From Scedosporium boydii (taxonomy: Eukaryota; Ascomycota; Sordariomycetes; Microascales; Microascaceae): a stretch of DNA of 64,000 nucleotides. A program made the position numbers and the translations under genes. Shown here piece by piece: positions 1-10,058 of this stretch. Numbering within the stretch: the stretch's first letter is position 1; every line of letters begins with the position of its first letter. The notes under the pieces are model-generated. The model had not been told where the DNA came from, ran no database searches, and worked only from the letters and a program-made list of their open reading frames with translations. The stretch lies in contig NJFT01000067.1 in the NCBI GenBank assembly GCA_002221725.1, positions 62,001 through 126,000 on the forward strand, in the 5' to 3' direction.

Positions 1-365
1 TAGAAGCAGCCTCTTAGCTCCAACTTAAGGTCTACCCTTTCCTTGCATGGGCAGCTCAGAGCTACGGGCCCTAAGGTGAGGGGAAGCTCCTTGTAAAGTC
101 GACCAAACCGTTGATGTGGGGTAAGAGAACGTCGATTGAACCTTTGACCCGGGCAAGGGGTGCAACCGTCTGCGGCTAATATCCTGATGCTCGGCCCAGA
201 GCCGTGAACATATCACTGACAATAAGCTGGACGGTCCGAATGTTAGGTCATGTGGGTACGTTTAATGGTAGCAAGAGGCAGCTGCACCAATAGTCCTATC
301 GCCTTAATTAATCCTACAGAGCTACGCTACTCGGCTGGGAAGCGAGCCATATTACGGGGACATAC
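1..365. other. left-edge non-coding stretch
   Basis: No convincing gene. Short minus-strand frames are present but lack motifs. If the exon candidate at 370-578 is real, this stretch would hold its intron and later exons, since a perfect donor faces into it. Confidence 0.4.
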
Positions 366-369
366 TTAC

Positions 370-578
370 CAAGCTCCGCATACATAGAGGTGTGCTACTA
401 ATTGGGTCCCACACAATCCGCCGTCATAAGCCAGACAATGTTGGTCGGCGGGTTTATCACCGTTGGAGAAGTAGAAGGCCATATTCGGATCGAAGTCGTG
501 AGCTGAGGTGTTGTCATGGGAGGTGCGGCTTTTCGGCCGCCACATGTTGAAGAGATGTGCGCCACAACAAAATGCCAT
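370..578 (-). CDS. doubtful exon of an unrecognised minus-strand gene
   Basis: An ATG at 578 opens a frame of about 70 codons with four cysteines (MAFCCG at the start, HCLAYDGGLCG and LYVCGAW near the end). It runs into a consensus donor, GTAAGT, at 369-364, so the stop seen just after GAW could be intronic. Upstream, a possible acceptor (TTTTCGCAG) would keep the same frame open for further residues. I recognise no family, and no clear next exon is visible towards position 1. It may equally be chance or a gene relic. Confidence 0.2.
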
Positions 579-2124
579 AGAAGCTAGGACCTGATCCTTC
601 CTTGCGCCACGTCTTGCATTGCTGCGAAAACCAAGAATGCCTAATAGTGTGGCGCTGCCTACCTAGGAATGTAGGTCCAAGTTCCTGTAGCGTCTCGCAT
701 TGATGTCACTCGACGGCGATGGGACGAGGAGGATGTGCAAGAAATATATCCCGGTGCGACGTTCGCATTCCGAGCCGAGACCGAAATTCAGGCATATGCA
801 CACACCCAAGATATCTTGGTAATCGCATTATCTAGCAAAGGTTAAAGCCGGTTTCCTGCACGATTCTTACCAATCTGGTACCCACCTCTACGGCCCTCAC
901 CCAAAGTATGGCCGAGAAGGTGCGGGGAGAGGGCAGCGATTCGCAGTCTTAGGGTAGATACTAAAACGCACGAAACCTCTCACACACTTTCCAAGCTCTC
1001 TTTTTGAGAGAGGGATTTCCTTTGACGGGTCAAAATCCACCAATCACAGCACCCCGTCTTCCGTTCGTGGGGCCACGCGGCAAGGCGCATTGGAAGGATT
1101 CGCTCTTAGCCGAACCGGATTTCTGAATTCTGGCAGTCCGGTGGGGGGCGGGATAAGTTTTGCCTAATCAATTAGGGTAGAACTTCAGGGGCATTCATGC
1201 TACGGAACTACATCAACACGGAATAGACTACAAGCTGGTCCCCAAGAATCGCTGGTAGGATCAATGAGGATCCGAGAAAACGCTGGCGGTTGTCCGCGCT
1301 TGGTGACTCAGCAAACGCGCGCGTAGCCTATCAGCCACGTGTTCCCCCAGCGACAGACTCCACAACCCGCACTAAAAAAGCCACCAGCCCCCGTAGGGCT
1401 GAAACGACCAAACCCAGCTGAACTTTTGCGCGTCGCGCCCTTGCTGATGACATTTCAGTTATGGAGGAATCACCCAAGCCCCAAAGTAAGCCCCCTTTGT
1501 GAAGGATCATTAATGTTCCGATAGGGAACCTTCCACCCCTGTTTTCTGTTTTCGTTTCTTTGGGGCCACTAGGCACTGGGGGCCAGGAGCAGGAGAGTAA
1601 GAGGATCGATACTAGTGACGCCACAACACCAGGTTGGGGGCTTCCAGGGTTAATATTTTCTCCGTAGGATGGCGGTTGCGATGAGCAACATCTACTATTT
1701 AGGGGCTTGCTCCGGGGGCCGGTTGGAAAGATAAGCGAGGCAGACACGCTTAGGCTTTAGTCCTGATGCTAGCTGCCTAGCTTCACGAAAGGATTTGGAA
1801 AGTGATCATAGATGTCCAGGGAATGTCCAAGATCCAGAGTCGGCTGAACCACTCTGCCGATTCGCGTTTCTCAAGCATGCAGCGCAAGTGACAGCTCACG
1901 GGCCATCGTCGAGATCGAGCATGAAATTTATTCGGCCCTATTGACTGACTAAATTCATTCGCCCTTCTCCCTCCTAGGCCGTCTCTTCTGATCTTACATC
2001 AATGCGTCCCCTCGCACCCCAAAAGGAAGAAAATAGAAAACTTTGCCCCAGCCATGTTAAGCGTGATACAAGGCAGATTTTCGGACCACCCAAGAAATCT
2101 GGCCCCCATAAGCGCTAGTGCCGC
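579..2124. other. intergenic, no gene seen
   Basis: No open frame with recognisable protein features on either strand. A frame at 1331-1747 (minus) has no motif and no splice or start context that favours it. A short hairpin-like stretch, CTCTCTTTTTGAGAGAG, lies near 998-1014. Confidence 0.5.
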
Positions 2125-2842
2125 TTAAGCAGTAGTAGCAGCAGCAGCAGAGGAAGGGTCAATGCGGGCGGCAGTGGCGCGGGTAGCAAAAGTAGTGGGC
2201 TCAATTCCAATGCCCTCACCAACGTCGCCGACATCACGCTTGTAGGCCCATCTGCTGCAGTGGGTACCACAGCAGAAAAAAGCATTGAAGTTGCCGAGGT
2301 AGAGATCTGGGAGAGGAAATTCGAACCAAAGTCAGTAACGAGTGCTTTTCCTTTCCAAGACAATGCAGCGTTTGCGAGGCGTGGGCCTCCATAAGCTGGA
2401 TTCGGACTTACTCATATCGATATCCGAGTTGATCCACTCCCCATTGATGCGCCTGCAATTGCATCGCATAACCCACCAGGTATTTTGGTCTGGCGTGAAG
2501 CACTCTCTGCAACTATCCGCATAATTGCCACTGAGGAGAAGGAAGCAAGTTAGCAGGGAGGCAAAAAAGGGAAAAAAGAACATATCAAAAGAGAGAGTGC
2601 AACACTAACTACTCCATGCTGACGAGCTGGCCGTCTTTATTGCCGAAGCACAGGTTGAGATCGAGACCTGTCTGCATGATGCCCCCTGAGGACCTGCAAA
2701 GAGCCACGCCAATGTGGTTCTCACCCAGGCGCCAGGAGCCGCAAGTCTTGGAGAAGTCTTTGTCCTCATCGGCATTGACGCCGGGTAGGGAAGCGAGGAT
2801 CGCGCCGGCGGCGATGATGGAACTGAAGATGTTGACTAACAT
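2125..2842 (-). CDS. secreted cyanovirin-N homology (CVNH) protein
   Basis: Three exons: 2842-2610, 2530-2412, 2306-2125; introns of 79 nt (GTTAGT donor) and 105 nt (GTAAGT donor). The product is 177 residues. Residues 1-25 form a signal peptide ending GVNA, so it should be secreted. The mature part reads as a tandem CVNH domain: first half DFSKTCGSWRL, ALCRSSGG, LDLNLCFGNKDGQL; second half YADSCRECF, MRCNCRRINGEWINSDIDM, then NLYLGNFNAFFCCG from exon 3. These match the two repeated CVNH half-domains with their cysteines. After the domain comes a tail of about 45 residues ending in an Ala/Thr run. CVNH proteins of the known family bind high-mannose glycans; the ligand here is unknown. The exon 1-2 junction restores SMEYGNYADSC; exon 3 is supported by frame, splice sites and weaker similarity. 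Confidence 0.82.
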
Positions 2843-2935
2843 TTTGGGCGCGAAGGACGGGGTGGTCTTGTCTGGTGTTCAAGATTGGATGTGAGATTGG
2901 GATCTGGGTTGGCGGAAGACGGCGACGGCTAAGGG

Positions 2936-2945
2936 ATATATATAT
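2936..2945 (-). promoter_or_regulatory. TATA-like element before the CVNH gene
   Basis: An alternating ATATATATAT run lies 94 nt upstream of the start at 2842. Its distance suits a TATA element with a short leader. Inference only. Confidence 0.45.
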
Positions 2946-4023
2946 GTGAGTTGACTAGCTTCTGGGACCTATTTAAGGTTTCATTGTGTTCACAGTTTGG
3001 AATAGGGTATTGGGGAAAGGCATGAAATGTGGTGGAAGGAATGATGGTCCAGGAAGTAATGATTCGGCTGAAAGGGATGATTCATGATGTGGAGAAAGGA
3101 AGTATCTCGAGGTAAGGAAACTGAATAGAGTAGTGAATGATTGTATAATCTAGAATTATAGAGCAAGGAATGTAGTCGATAAAGCAAGGGATTTGTGTAG
3201 AGGAAAGAAAGTTGGTGGATCAAAGCAGGTTTTGAGGTTAAGGAATGCTGCCGATCAAGGGAGGGTGCCGGATCACGGTTCAAACACGATTAGACCTCCT
3301 GTTTCTTTATTCATATTTGAGGACTTCCAATTGATGCTCCACACAGCCATAGCTCGCTTGAGAGATTCAGGTAGATGCCGATCAAAAGCGTCAAAGGGAG
3401 AGGAACTGTGGGCATGCGTTCGGTAAACAGACATGTCTTGGCCATCTTGTATCACATGAGGCTCTTTGGCCGGAAAATTGCAGAACCATCCGATGCAAGG
3501 CGTCGTGGATGCATGCGGAAAGCTTGGCAGGTCAGGGTCTCCCTTGCATGGATTGAACCCATTGACTGCCGCATGCAGACTCTTTACCCCGGACGGCAAC
3601 ACGAGTCGCAAGCTTGCGATTGATAGGTTCGGAGGCAGGGTGGGAATGCCTCCCCTACGTCATTCCCAACCTCTCTTTCAAGCGGATCTCGGGCGGTATG
3701 GACCGTGAGACCCGCCGTTACCGACAGACCGTTCGGCCCCGGGTCGCAACGGGCGCTTCATCTTGTTGAACAATCCGTGGGTGTCCGATTAGGCCAGGCG
3801 TGAATCCGATCAAAATGCCGACAAAAGCGTGGCTATTCTCAAATCTAGACTAGATTCGATACCCAAAAAGATATCCTGAATGACGTTTCCCGTGCTTATG
3901 TATTGAATAATCCTAGCCTAGACTCCAAATTACCGTTGAACCCAAGTATGACCATGGAACCTTTCCAGTCTCTTCCACTGTCACCATATCCAATTGATCT
4001 TTATCCCCTTCTATTCAACCGGT
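2946..4023. other. intergenic between CVNH promoter and GH3 3' end
   Basis: No complete gene seen. A minus-strand frame is open from about 3611 to 3273 (112 codons) but has no upstream ATG in frame; the first internal ATG leaves about 53 codons. It contains a tRNA-like GGGTTCAATCC string that is not part of a foldable tRNA. Confidence 0.45.
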
Positions 4024-6834
4024 TCACCACGTCCCCGATACTGGCAAATCCCTCGAACTTGCCCCAACCGAAAACTTGTACTCCCCTTCAGTGAACATAA
4101 CCCAATTCTGCCTCTCAACATCCCAGTAGCTCAAATCCCTCCTCGTCACGGCAAACTCAACCGTCTTCGTCTCCCCTTTCTCGAGATACACCTTCTCAAA
4201 GCCCCGGAGCACCTTGACGGGGACATCGACGGCGGTCTGCACGGGGTAAGACAAGTACAGTTGAGCTACCGCCTTGCCACCGACGGGGCCCGTGTTGGTG
4301 ACGTCAACCTTGACGGTAATGTAAGTCTCCCAGAGGTCGGGGTTGCCGCCCTCATCGCCTCCTGCCTCGGAGAGGGGCTGCTCTACGTCGTAGCCTTCGG
4401 GGTAAGGGTACGGTCCCAGCTCGAGATCGTCAACGGATTCAACGTAAGGGTAAATGTACTTCTCAAGCCTGCGAATCTCGTCGGGGAAGATGACCTCGTT
4501 GGAGTCGGGGATCTTGTCATCGTACCTAGGAGGTTTCGCTCCAGGCTCTGGTCGAGGCGAAGGAAGGGCGGTCTTGGCTTTGACGGGCGAAATGACGACG
4601 TTGGCAAACCCAAACGTCGTGTAGGACAACCCGAATCCGAACTCAAATCGTGGCTCGATCCGCTCCTTGTCGAAGTAGCGGTAATCAATGTAGAGGCCGT
4701 CTTTAAATTCCTGCTGAGGAACGATGGCGTTGGGGATGTACATAATCTTACCGCCTTCTCCATAGTCCTCGAGCGACTTGCCCACCGTGTAGGGGAGCTT
4801 GCCGCTGGGGTTCACGTCTCCGAAGATGATATTGGCAAGGGCGTTACCGCTCTCCTGGCCAGGAAGGTTCCCCAAGACGACAGCCTTGACGCTGGGGAGG
4901 TCAATAAACCGCTCGTAGATGACGGGGCCGACACTGTGAATGACGACAATCGTCTCTCCCTCGCCGTTGCCGCACTTTTCAGCGACTGTGCGGATGAACT
5001 TATCACCACCCTTTTGCAGGTAGAGGTCGGGGCGGTCTCCCCTGACGCTCTTCCAAGACATGTATCCCTCCCCAGCCGTCGCACTGGCAAAGACGATGCA
5101 AATGTCCTGGTCGTCGAGGACGGCGGGGTTCTCGTGGTACTTGAACTTGTTCGACAAGTGTTCGGTGATGACGACCTTGTCTTTGTCGAATTGACGGCGG
5201 AGGCCTTCGGCAGGCGTGACGAGGTAGGGAAACTCGACAGCGCCACTGCCCCAGCCAGACCCAAGCGTGCCTTGGTTGCAGCCTCGGTCAAGGCAATGGT
5301 TGGGACCCTTTCCTGGGCCGGCATCCTCGCCAAAGATGGCAATGCGGACTTTTCCGCCGTCATCACGCTTCTTTCCGTTGGACTTGGAACCGTCTCGGCC
5401 AAGAGGCAGGATACCATCGTTCTTCAAGAGGACCGTGCCTTCGGCGGCAACCTGCCGTGCCACATCTTTGTGGTCTCCTTGGACATTAATAAATCGATTG
5501 ACTTCGACTAGATCCTGATCTGCCGGACTTCCGGGGAACGGAACACCGAACCGATCATTGGTCCAAGAGGAGAAGTTGGGACCTTCCCTATCGAAAAGCG
5601 CCTCGTCGTCTTGGCCAAATTGATACCACGAAGCAACGATGCGGCTGACCATATCGTTCAGTCTCTCAAGCGGGACGGAACCGTTGAGGACGGCTCGGCT
5701 CAGGTTAGGTCCCCACAGGGATTCACCATCCTCCCATTTGAGCCCATCGCCAGGCATGGACATGTCCAAGCCAGCCAAGGCACTCGACACGCCCCCTCTC
5801 TGTGCCAGCCAATCGGACATGACGAATCCCTGGAAGCCAAACTCATCCTTGAGGATACCATTGAGAAGCTTCGAGTTCGCGCACCCGTACGAATTGTTGA
5901 CCTGGTTGTACGAGCACATAACACTGGCCACGCCAGCCTTGACGGCATCCGCAAACGGCCACGCGTAAACCTCGTGCATCGTCCGGTCGTCGATGTTGCT
6001 CGAAATAGCATTGGGGAGCGCCCACTCGCGGGCTTGGCGGAAGTGTTCCTGCTCGTTACCGACAAAGTGTTTGATGGTAGCCATGACGCCCTGGGACTGA
6101 ATGCCACGAATGGTTTCGGCGCCTGCAATGCCTTGAAGGTACGGGTCGGAGCCGAACCCTTCCCAGTTCCTGCCACCCGCGGGCATCTTGCCAACGGGGC
6201 CAATGCAAGGGCCCAACAGCACGTTGACACCCTTGAGTCGGGCTTCCAAGCCGTGTGCCTTACCCCGCTCGTACATTAACTCCTTGTTCCACGTAGCACC
6301 CACGGTAATCCCGGCGGGGAAGGCCGTCGCATTATCAGCAAAGCGGATGCCCAACGGACCATCCTGCAGGGCCAGCTGGGGGAATCCAACGTGGACAGCG
6401 GGTCCGGTCGTGCCGACGGCCAAACCCATACGCCATCCCGTGCCCGTTGTAATGTTGACTTTCTCGGCCAGCGTCATGCGCTCGACCATCTTGGCCGCCT
6501 TCTGGTAGCTCTCGGCCCAGGACTTCGCCGAGCCGCCCCTCGGGGTGGGATACCACGGGGGTGAGTAGCCATCGGGAGGAGCTTGTGTGTATGTGTTGTA
6601 GGCGACAGGGGCGCCGAGGCCGATGAGGAACCAGGTTCCTAGGATGATGAATAGGACGGTGAAGAATCGCTTCCGGCGTTTCAGCAGGGAGCGGATTACG
6701 GCGAGGCCGCGAGGCTGTTCGTCTTGGGTTAGGTCGGAGGAGAGACGACGCTCGACGTCGACGTCAGAGTGTGCGGAATCGAAGGAATTTCGAGAACGGT
6801 CGGGGTGGAGGAGGCCCTCCTGTGAGGGATCCAT
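4024..6834 (-). CDS. membrane-anchored GH3 beta-glucosidase
   Basis: Single exon, 936 residues, ATG at 6834. A cytosolic N-terminal segment is followed by basic residues (KRRKR) and a hydrophobic helix at about 57-78, giving a type II anchor with the enzyme outside or in the secretory lumen. The GH3 N domain includes TGTGWRMG, the LQDGPLGIR loop, KHFVGNEQE and the nucleophile motif VMSDW, with Asp341 as predicted nucleophile. The GH3 C domain has GQESGNALANIIFG and NPSGKLP, and a fibronectin-III-like end (VTNTGPVGGKAVAQLYLSYP). The family removes terminal beta-glucose from gluco-oligosaccharides. Length and anchor resemble the bglE/bglF type known in Aspergillus; the exact substrate is not readable from sequence. 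A 505-codon antisense frame at 3994-5511 is a shadow. Confidence 0.93.
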   Translation of the reverse strand: MDPSQEGLLHPDRSRNSFDSAHSDVDVERRLSSDLTQDEQPRGLAVIRSLLKRRKRFFTVLFIILGTWFLIGLGAPVAYNTYTQAPPDGYSPPWYPTPRGGSAKSWAESYQKAAKMVERMTLAEKVNITTGTGWRMGLAVGTTGPAVHVGFPQLALQDGPLGIRFADNATAFPAGITVGATWNKELMYERGKAHGLEARLKGVNVLLGPCIGPVGKMPAGGRNWEGFGSDPYLQGIAGAETIRGIQSQGVMATIKHFVGNEQEHFRQAREWALPNAISSNIDDRTMHEVYAWPFADAVKAGVASVMCSYNQVNNSYGCANSKLLNGILKDEFGFQGFVMSDWLAQRGGVSSALAGLDMSMPGDGLKWEDGESLWGPNLSRAVLNGSVPLERLNDMVSRIVASWYQFGQDDEALFDREGPNFSSWTNDRFGVPFPGSPADQDLVEVNRFINVQGDHKDVARQVAAEGTVLLKNDGILPLGRDGSKSNGKKRDDGGKVRIAIFGEDAGPGKGPNHCLDRGCNQGTLGSGWGSGAVEFPYLVTPAEGLRRQFDKDKVVITEHLSNKFKYHENPAVLDDQDICIVFASATAGEGYMSWKSVRGDRPDLYLQKGGDKFIRTVAEKCGNGEGETIVVIHSVGPVIYERFIDLPSVKAVVLGNLPGQESGNALANIIFGDVNPSGKLPYTVGKSLEDYGEGGKIMYIPNAIVPQQEFKDGLYIDYRYFDKERIEPRFEFGFGLSYTTFGFANVVISPVKAKTALPSPRPEPGAKPPRYDDKIPDSNEVIFPDEIRRLEKYIYPYVESVDDLELGPYPYPEGYDVEQPLSEAGGDEGGNPDLWETYITVKVDVTNTGPVGGKAVAQLYLSYPVQTAVDVPVKVLRGFEKVYLEKGETKTVEFAVTRRDLSYWDVERQNWVMFTEGEYKFSVGASSRDLPVSGTW

Positions 6835-8009
6835 GCTGGTAACTCTCGATGATTCGATCCTGGGTATCGCTCGGTAATTGGGGGAAGCTTTCGAGAGGTC
6901 GCGTTCCGAGCGGGTCTTGAGGGAATGTGGGGAGAATCAATCAAGTTGGCAGTCTATCCACGATGCTCTCGGTGGCAGTCGATCTTGGAGCTTGGTTTGT
7001 CGATGGAACTCCGGATTCTGGGAAGAAAGAGAAAACAACCCAACGGGAGGGAGAGAAATGATAAATTTAGGAGGAAAAGTCAATTAGGAAGGAAATTTGA
7101 TACACCTTAAGAGTCGACAAGAGCCCGCAACAGCACTGTCCAAGCAAGGGGCTGAACCAGCTTAGCCAGGGGCAAGTGGCGTTAGTCTGGACTCTGTTGG
7201 GTTTCAACAGGAGAAGCTGACGACAATTGGATCCAAACAGGCGGCGGAAGCCCCCACGTCGACCCGCCGAAGCTGACTCCGAGTCTTGGGCTGTTAGTAA
7301 TCAGCGGGTTCTGTTCCTATTGGATGTACCTGGCTACGCCGCTAAATTAGCATGCAATGTCCCGTCTTCACTGTTGGAGTCCACTAATTGCCGACTTCAA
7401 TGTTCGTTTGCTCAAAATGTGCTGAGACAGTCGTGTTCTGCCAACCGTGACACCACATATTAGCCAGGAGCCCTAGGCACATTAAGGAGATCGCAGTTTG
7501 TCCATACAGCATGGAGTCCGGGTAGATAGAAAATGTCGAGATCAATGGTTGGCCGCGTTCGATCAAATGTTTGTCTGCCACCAAGGCCACCCAGGCGCAC
7601 TGCTCTTCTCAAATCAGCAGTCCACTAACTCACACTCTCCTCTATGAATACTATAAATAGCAAATGGGTACTAATTTAAGCTAAAATTTTAGCCAGGGCT
7701 TGAATTTTATATAAGTTTCTAAAACAACGTGTCACACAGAGCTTGAAAGACATTTTTGTGCATAAGGAAACGGGCTGGAAGTCGGGTCCCGATTTCATGG
7801 AAAGAGACAACGAAGGAGGCGTCTTATGGCCGCTGAAACGATTGAAAACCCGGCAAAAACTAGAAGCTGAGTACTATGATTGACGGGTTGAACCGGAGGA
7901 AGAAACATCTATCCGCTCCACGAGGCCGCCCTTCTTCTCATGGCTTGCAGCGCGAGGAAACTAGGAACGTTCATATAGTCCCACCACGGATACGCTCTAT
8001 TGAACTCGC
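6835..8009. other. intergenic, GH3 promoter and HET 3' flank
   Basis: No gene seen. The part at about 7630-7740 is noticeably A+T-rich compared with its surroundings. The first few hundred bases should hold the GH3 promoter. Confidence 0.5.
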
Positions 8010-10058
8010 TTAGACAATGACAAAGACAGTCTCCTCCATCTCCTCCATCTCCTCCATTTCCTCGAAAGAGCACTTGAAATCTCGGTATCGGTTTACAAGG
8101 CATTCTCCAATAATCTCACATTGTTGAAACTCGTCAACGGCCTTTAACTGGGCAAAGTTTGGCACATTTTCCACCCAGTCATGGAGAGGACGCTGAAATG
8201 GAATTGGGCGAACAATAAACGGAACCCTAGCTCCCGTGAAGAGCACGATCCAGTCACCATCCTGACATGCCAAGGGCACACTCGCGAGCTCCTCGCCTCC
8301 CAGAGTTTCGCACACGGCAATGACCTTCCAATCAAGAATGGAATCTTTGTCGGTAATCATAGATACAGCCTGGCTATTGTCGTCGGACCAGCTCACTGTT
8401 TTCTTCGCTCTTGCAAACAAGTGACTCTCTAGAGATCCTTTTCTTGGGGGGTATGTCGTCATGTCTAGCAGCCGGAGAAAGAGATCAGAAGTCTTTGCTG
8501 TGCTGCCGAGCGCTACCGCTCCGCTCTGGATGGTATCTTCCTGAGTGTCGTTTGATTCGGTGTTGGTTAATCCGATTATTCTGATATCAATATATAGGTG
8601 CGAGCCTCTCTCCAAGTTTTCGCACCAAAGTCGCATAATTTGCTCAAACCGCTTGGCCGGACTGTATTCGGTCTGGTCTTGGATTCTTTGGAAAGCTACC
8701 TCGTCTTGTCCCCGAACCTCGACGATCGACGCTCCGTATCGTATTTTTCCAAGTATATATCCCACAGCAAATATGTTGCGTCGGTTGTCGGTAATCCGGC
8801 GACTAGCCCTCACAATCTGTTCTCGTGTGAGCTTCTGCGCTTCTGCTTCTGATTCAAGAGTCCCGAGGAGCGATCGGGAGATGTGCCGCGTCCCCCACTC
8901 GGACCTGTTCCAATTCGGTACCCATGAGGGGAGGTCCAATGGGGAGACCTCGAATACCCGTTGGCCTTGTACCGATTCGCTTCCATTGTCCAGATAACTG
9001 AAGAGATCGTAACTACCAGTGGTCTCAAGAATATAGGCCGCAAGGTCCGCATATGCCTGCTTGGTCGTTTTCTCGTAGTTGGCGGACATATCCGGATGAC
9101 TCTTGTCGAATCCGGTCGAGATTCCAAGAAGTGCAAAGACTTTGTCACGCGGGTCTGACGCTTCAAGGCGCCTGGCCCTCTGCAGCGAATTGACGATGTA
9201 TGTGCCACCGTCATCGTAGCGCTTCACCTGAGAATGCCAGTCGGGTCGAAGATGTTGCAGACCGCGGCTTTCCAGGTAATCACATCGTGCTTGAAACATG
9301 TGATGCACAATCTCCACCTTGCCTCGATGATGCAAGCTATGCCCGTACCGGTCATGATATCTCTCGCTAAGAAGAACGGTCTTGCAGAAGTCGTCCCACG
9401 GTATGCGGCGGCGAGCGCACTGGACTGAGACCTCCCTAGAGACGACGACTTCTTGAAAGACCCATACCCTGCGAAACCACGGCCGCGGCAGCACGTCAAC
9501 CTCCACATCCGAGATATCTCCTTTGAAGTCTAACGCTTCTCGCATCGTTACGGGCCTGTCGAAGTCGATGTGGCCGTAGTCGTTCAAGGCCCAGGTGCTC
9601 CGGCTTTCCAGAAAGTTCCAGGCGGATAGCCCGGTGTTCCCGCCATCAGCGTCTCCTAAATACACGATGGTTTCCCGAGCGGATGAGAAGATGTCGCGCA
9701 TCTGGTGAACTTGGTGGTTCCGCTCGGTTATGTCGTCTTGGTTAATACAAATCGCGTCCACCCAAAGACGTAATACCTCGTCAGGTTGGCGAAGGTTCCT
9801 GAGTAACGAGAACAGGTTGGAGCCAATGTAGAGGTAACTGTCCTCGCTCAGGATGTAAATAGGGTTACTATATCGCTTTTCTCCCCATACATACGAGATG
9901 GCGGTATAGGCATTTTCGTCGCTGACATCTGAAAGCCGCGTCTGGACAAGGTCGCAATAAATAAGCCTCTCATTTGTGTCCTCGAGCTGAAGAGGATACA
10001 AAACCATCACCCGAATGGAATCGGCATCGGTCAAAGGAGAGTGCTTGTAGGAATACAT
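8010..10058 (-). CDS. HET-domain protein
   Basis: Single exon, 682 residues, ATG at 10058. The heterokaryon-incompatibility (HET) domain occupies roughly residues 50-200: YTAISYVWG at 51-59, LWVDAICINQDD from 98, then ERNHQVHQM and the segment ending IVYLGD. The C-terminal part has the usual HET-protein ending with GDWIVLFTGARVPFIVRP and CEIIGECLVNRY. HET proteins are known in moulds for allorecognition and programmed cell death; whether this one acts so is unknown, because most genomes carry many copies. No NLR, patatin or other sensor domain is fused, and no partner gene lies beside it. The extreme C-terminus is an acidic EEM repeat from a 9-bp tandem repeat, so its length may vary between strains. 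Confidence 0.92.
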   Translation of the reverse strand: MYSYKHSPLTDADSIRVMVLYPLQLEDTNERLIYCDLVQTRLSDVSDENAYTAISYVWGEKRYSNPIYILSEDSYLYIGSNLFSLLRNLRQPDEVLRLWVDAICINQDDITERNHQVHQMRDIFSSARETIVYLGDADGGNTGLSAWNFLESRSTWALNDYGHIDFDRPVTMREALDFKGDISDVEVDVLPRPWFRRVWVFQEVVVSREVSVQCARRRIPWDDFCKTVLLSERYHDRYGHSLHHRGKVEIVHHMFQARCDYLESRGLQHLRPDWHSQVKRYDDGGTYIVNSLQRARRLEASDPRDKVFALLGISTGFDKSHPDMSANYEKTTKQAYADLAAYILETTGSYDLFSYLDNGSESVQGQRVFEVSPLDLPSWVPNWNRSEWGTRHISRSLLGTLESEAEAQKLTREQIVRASRRITDNRRNIFAVGYILGKIRYGASIVEVRGQDEVAFQRIQDQTEYSPAKRFEQIMRLWCENLERGSHLYIDIRIIGLTNTESNDTQEDTIQSGAVALGSTAKTSDLFLRLLDMTTYPPRKGSLESHLFARAKKTVSWSDDNSQAVSMITDKDSILDWKVIAVCETLGGEELASVPLACQDGDWIVLFTGARVPFIVRPIPFQRPLHDWVENVPNFAQLKAVDEFQQCEIIGECLVNRYRDFKCSFEEMEEMEEMEETVFVIV
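8037..8063 (-). repeat. 9-bp tandem repeat in the HET gene
   Basis: CTCCATCTC units repeated three times with one imperfect copy, encoding EEMEEMEEMEE close to the stop codon. It is in frame, so a change in copy number would only lengthen or shorten the acidic tail. Confidence 0.75.

Noticed and set aside
3536..3600. tRNA-like element (minus strand GGGTTCAATCC)
   Set aside because: T-loop-like string only; acceptor and D arm do not pair.
3994..5511. 505-codon plus-strand ORF
   Set aside because: Antisense to the GH3 gene, same reasoning.
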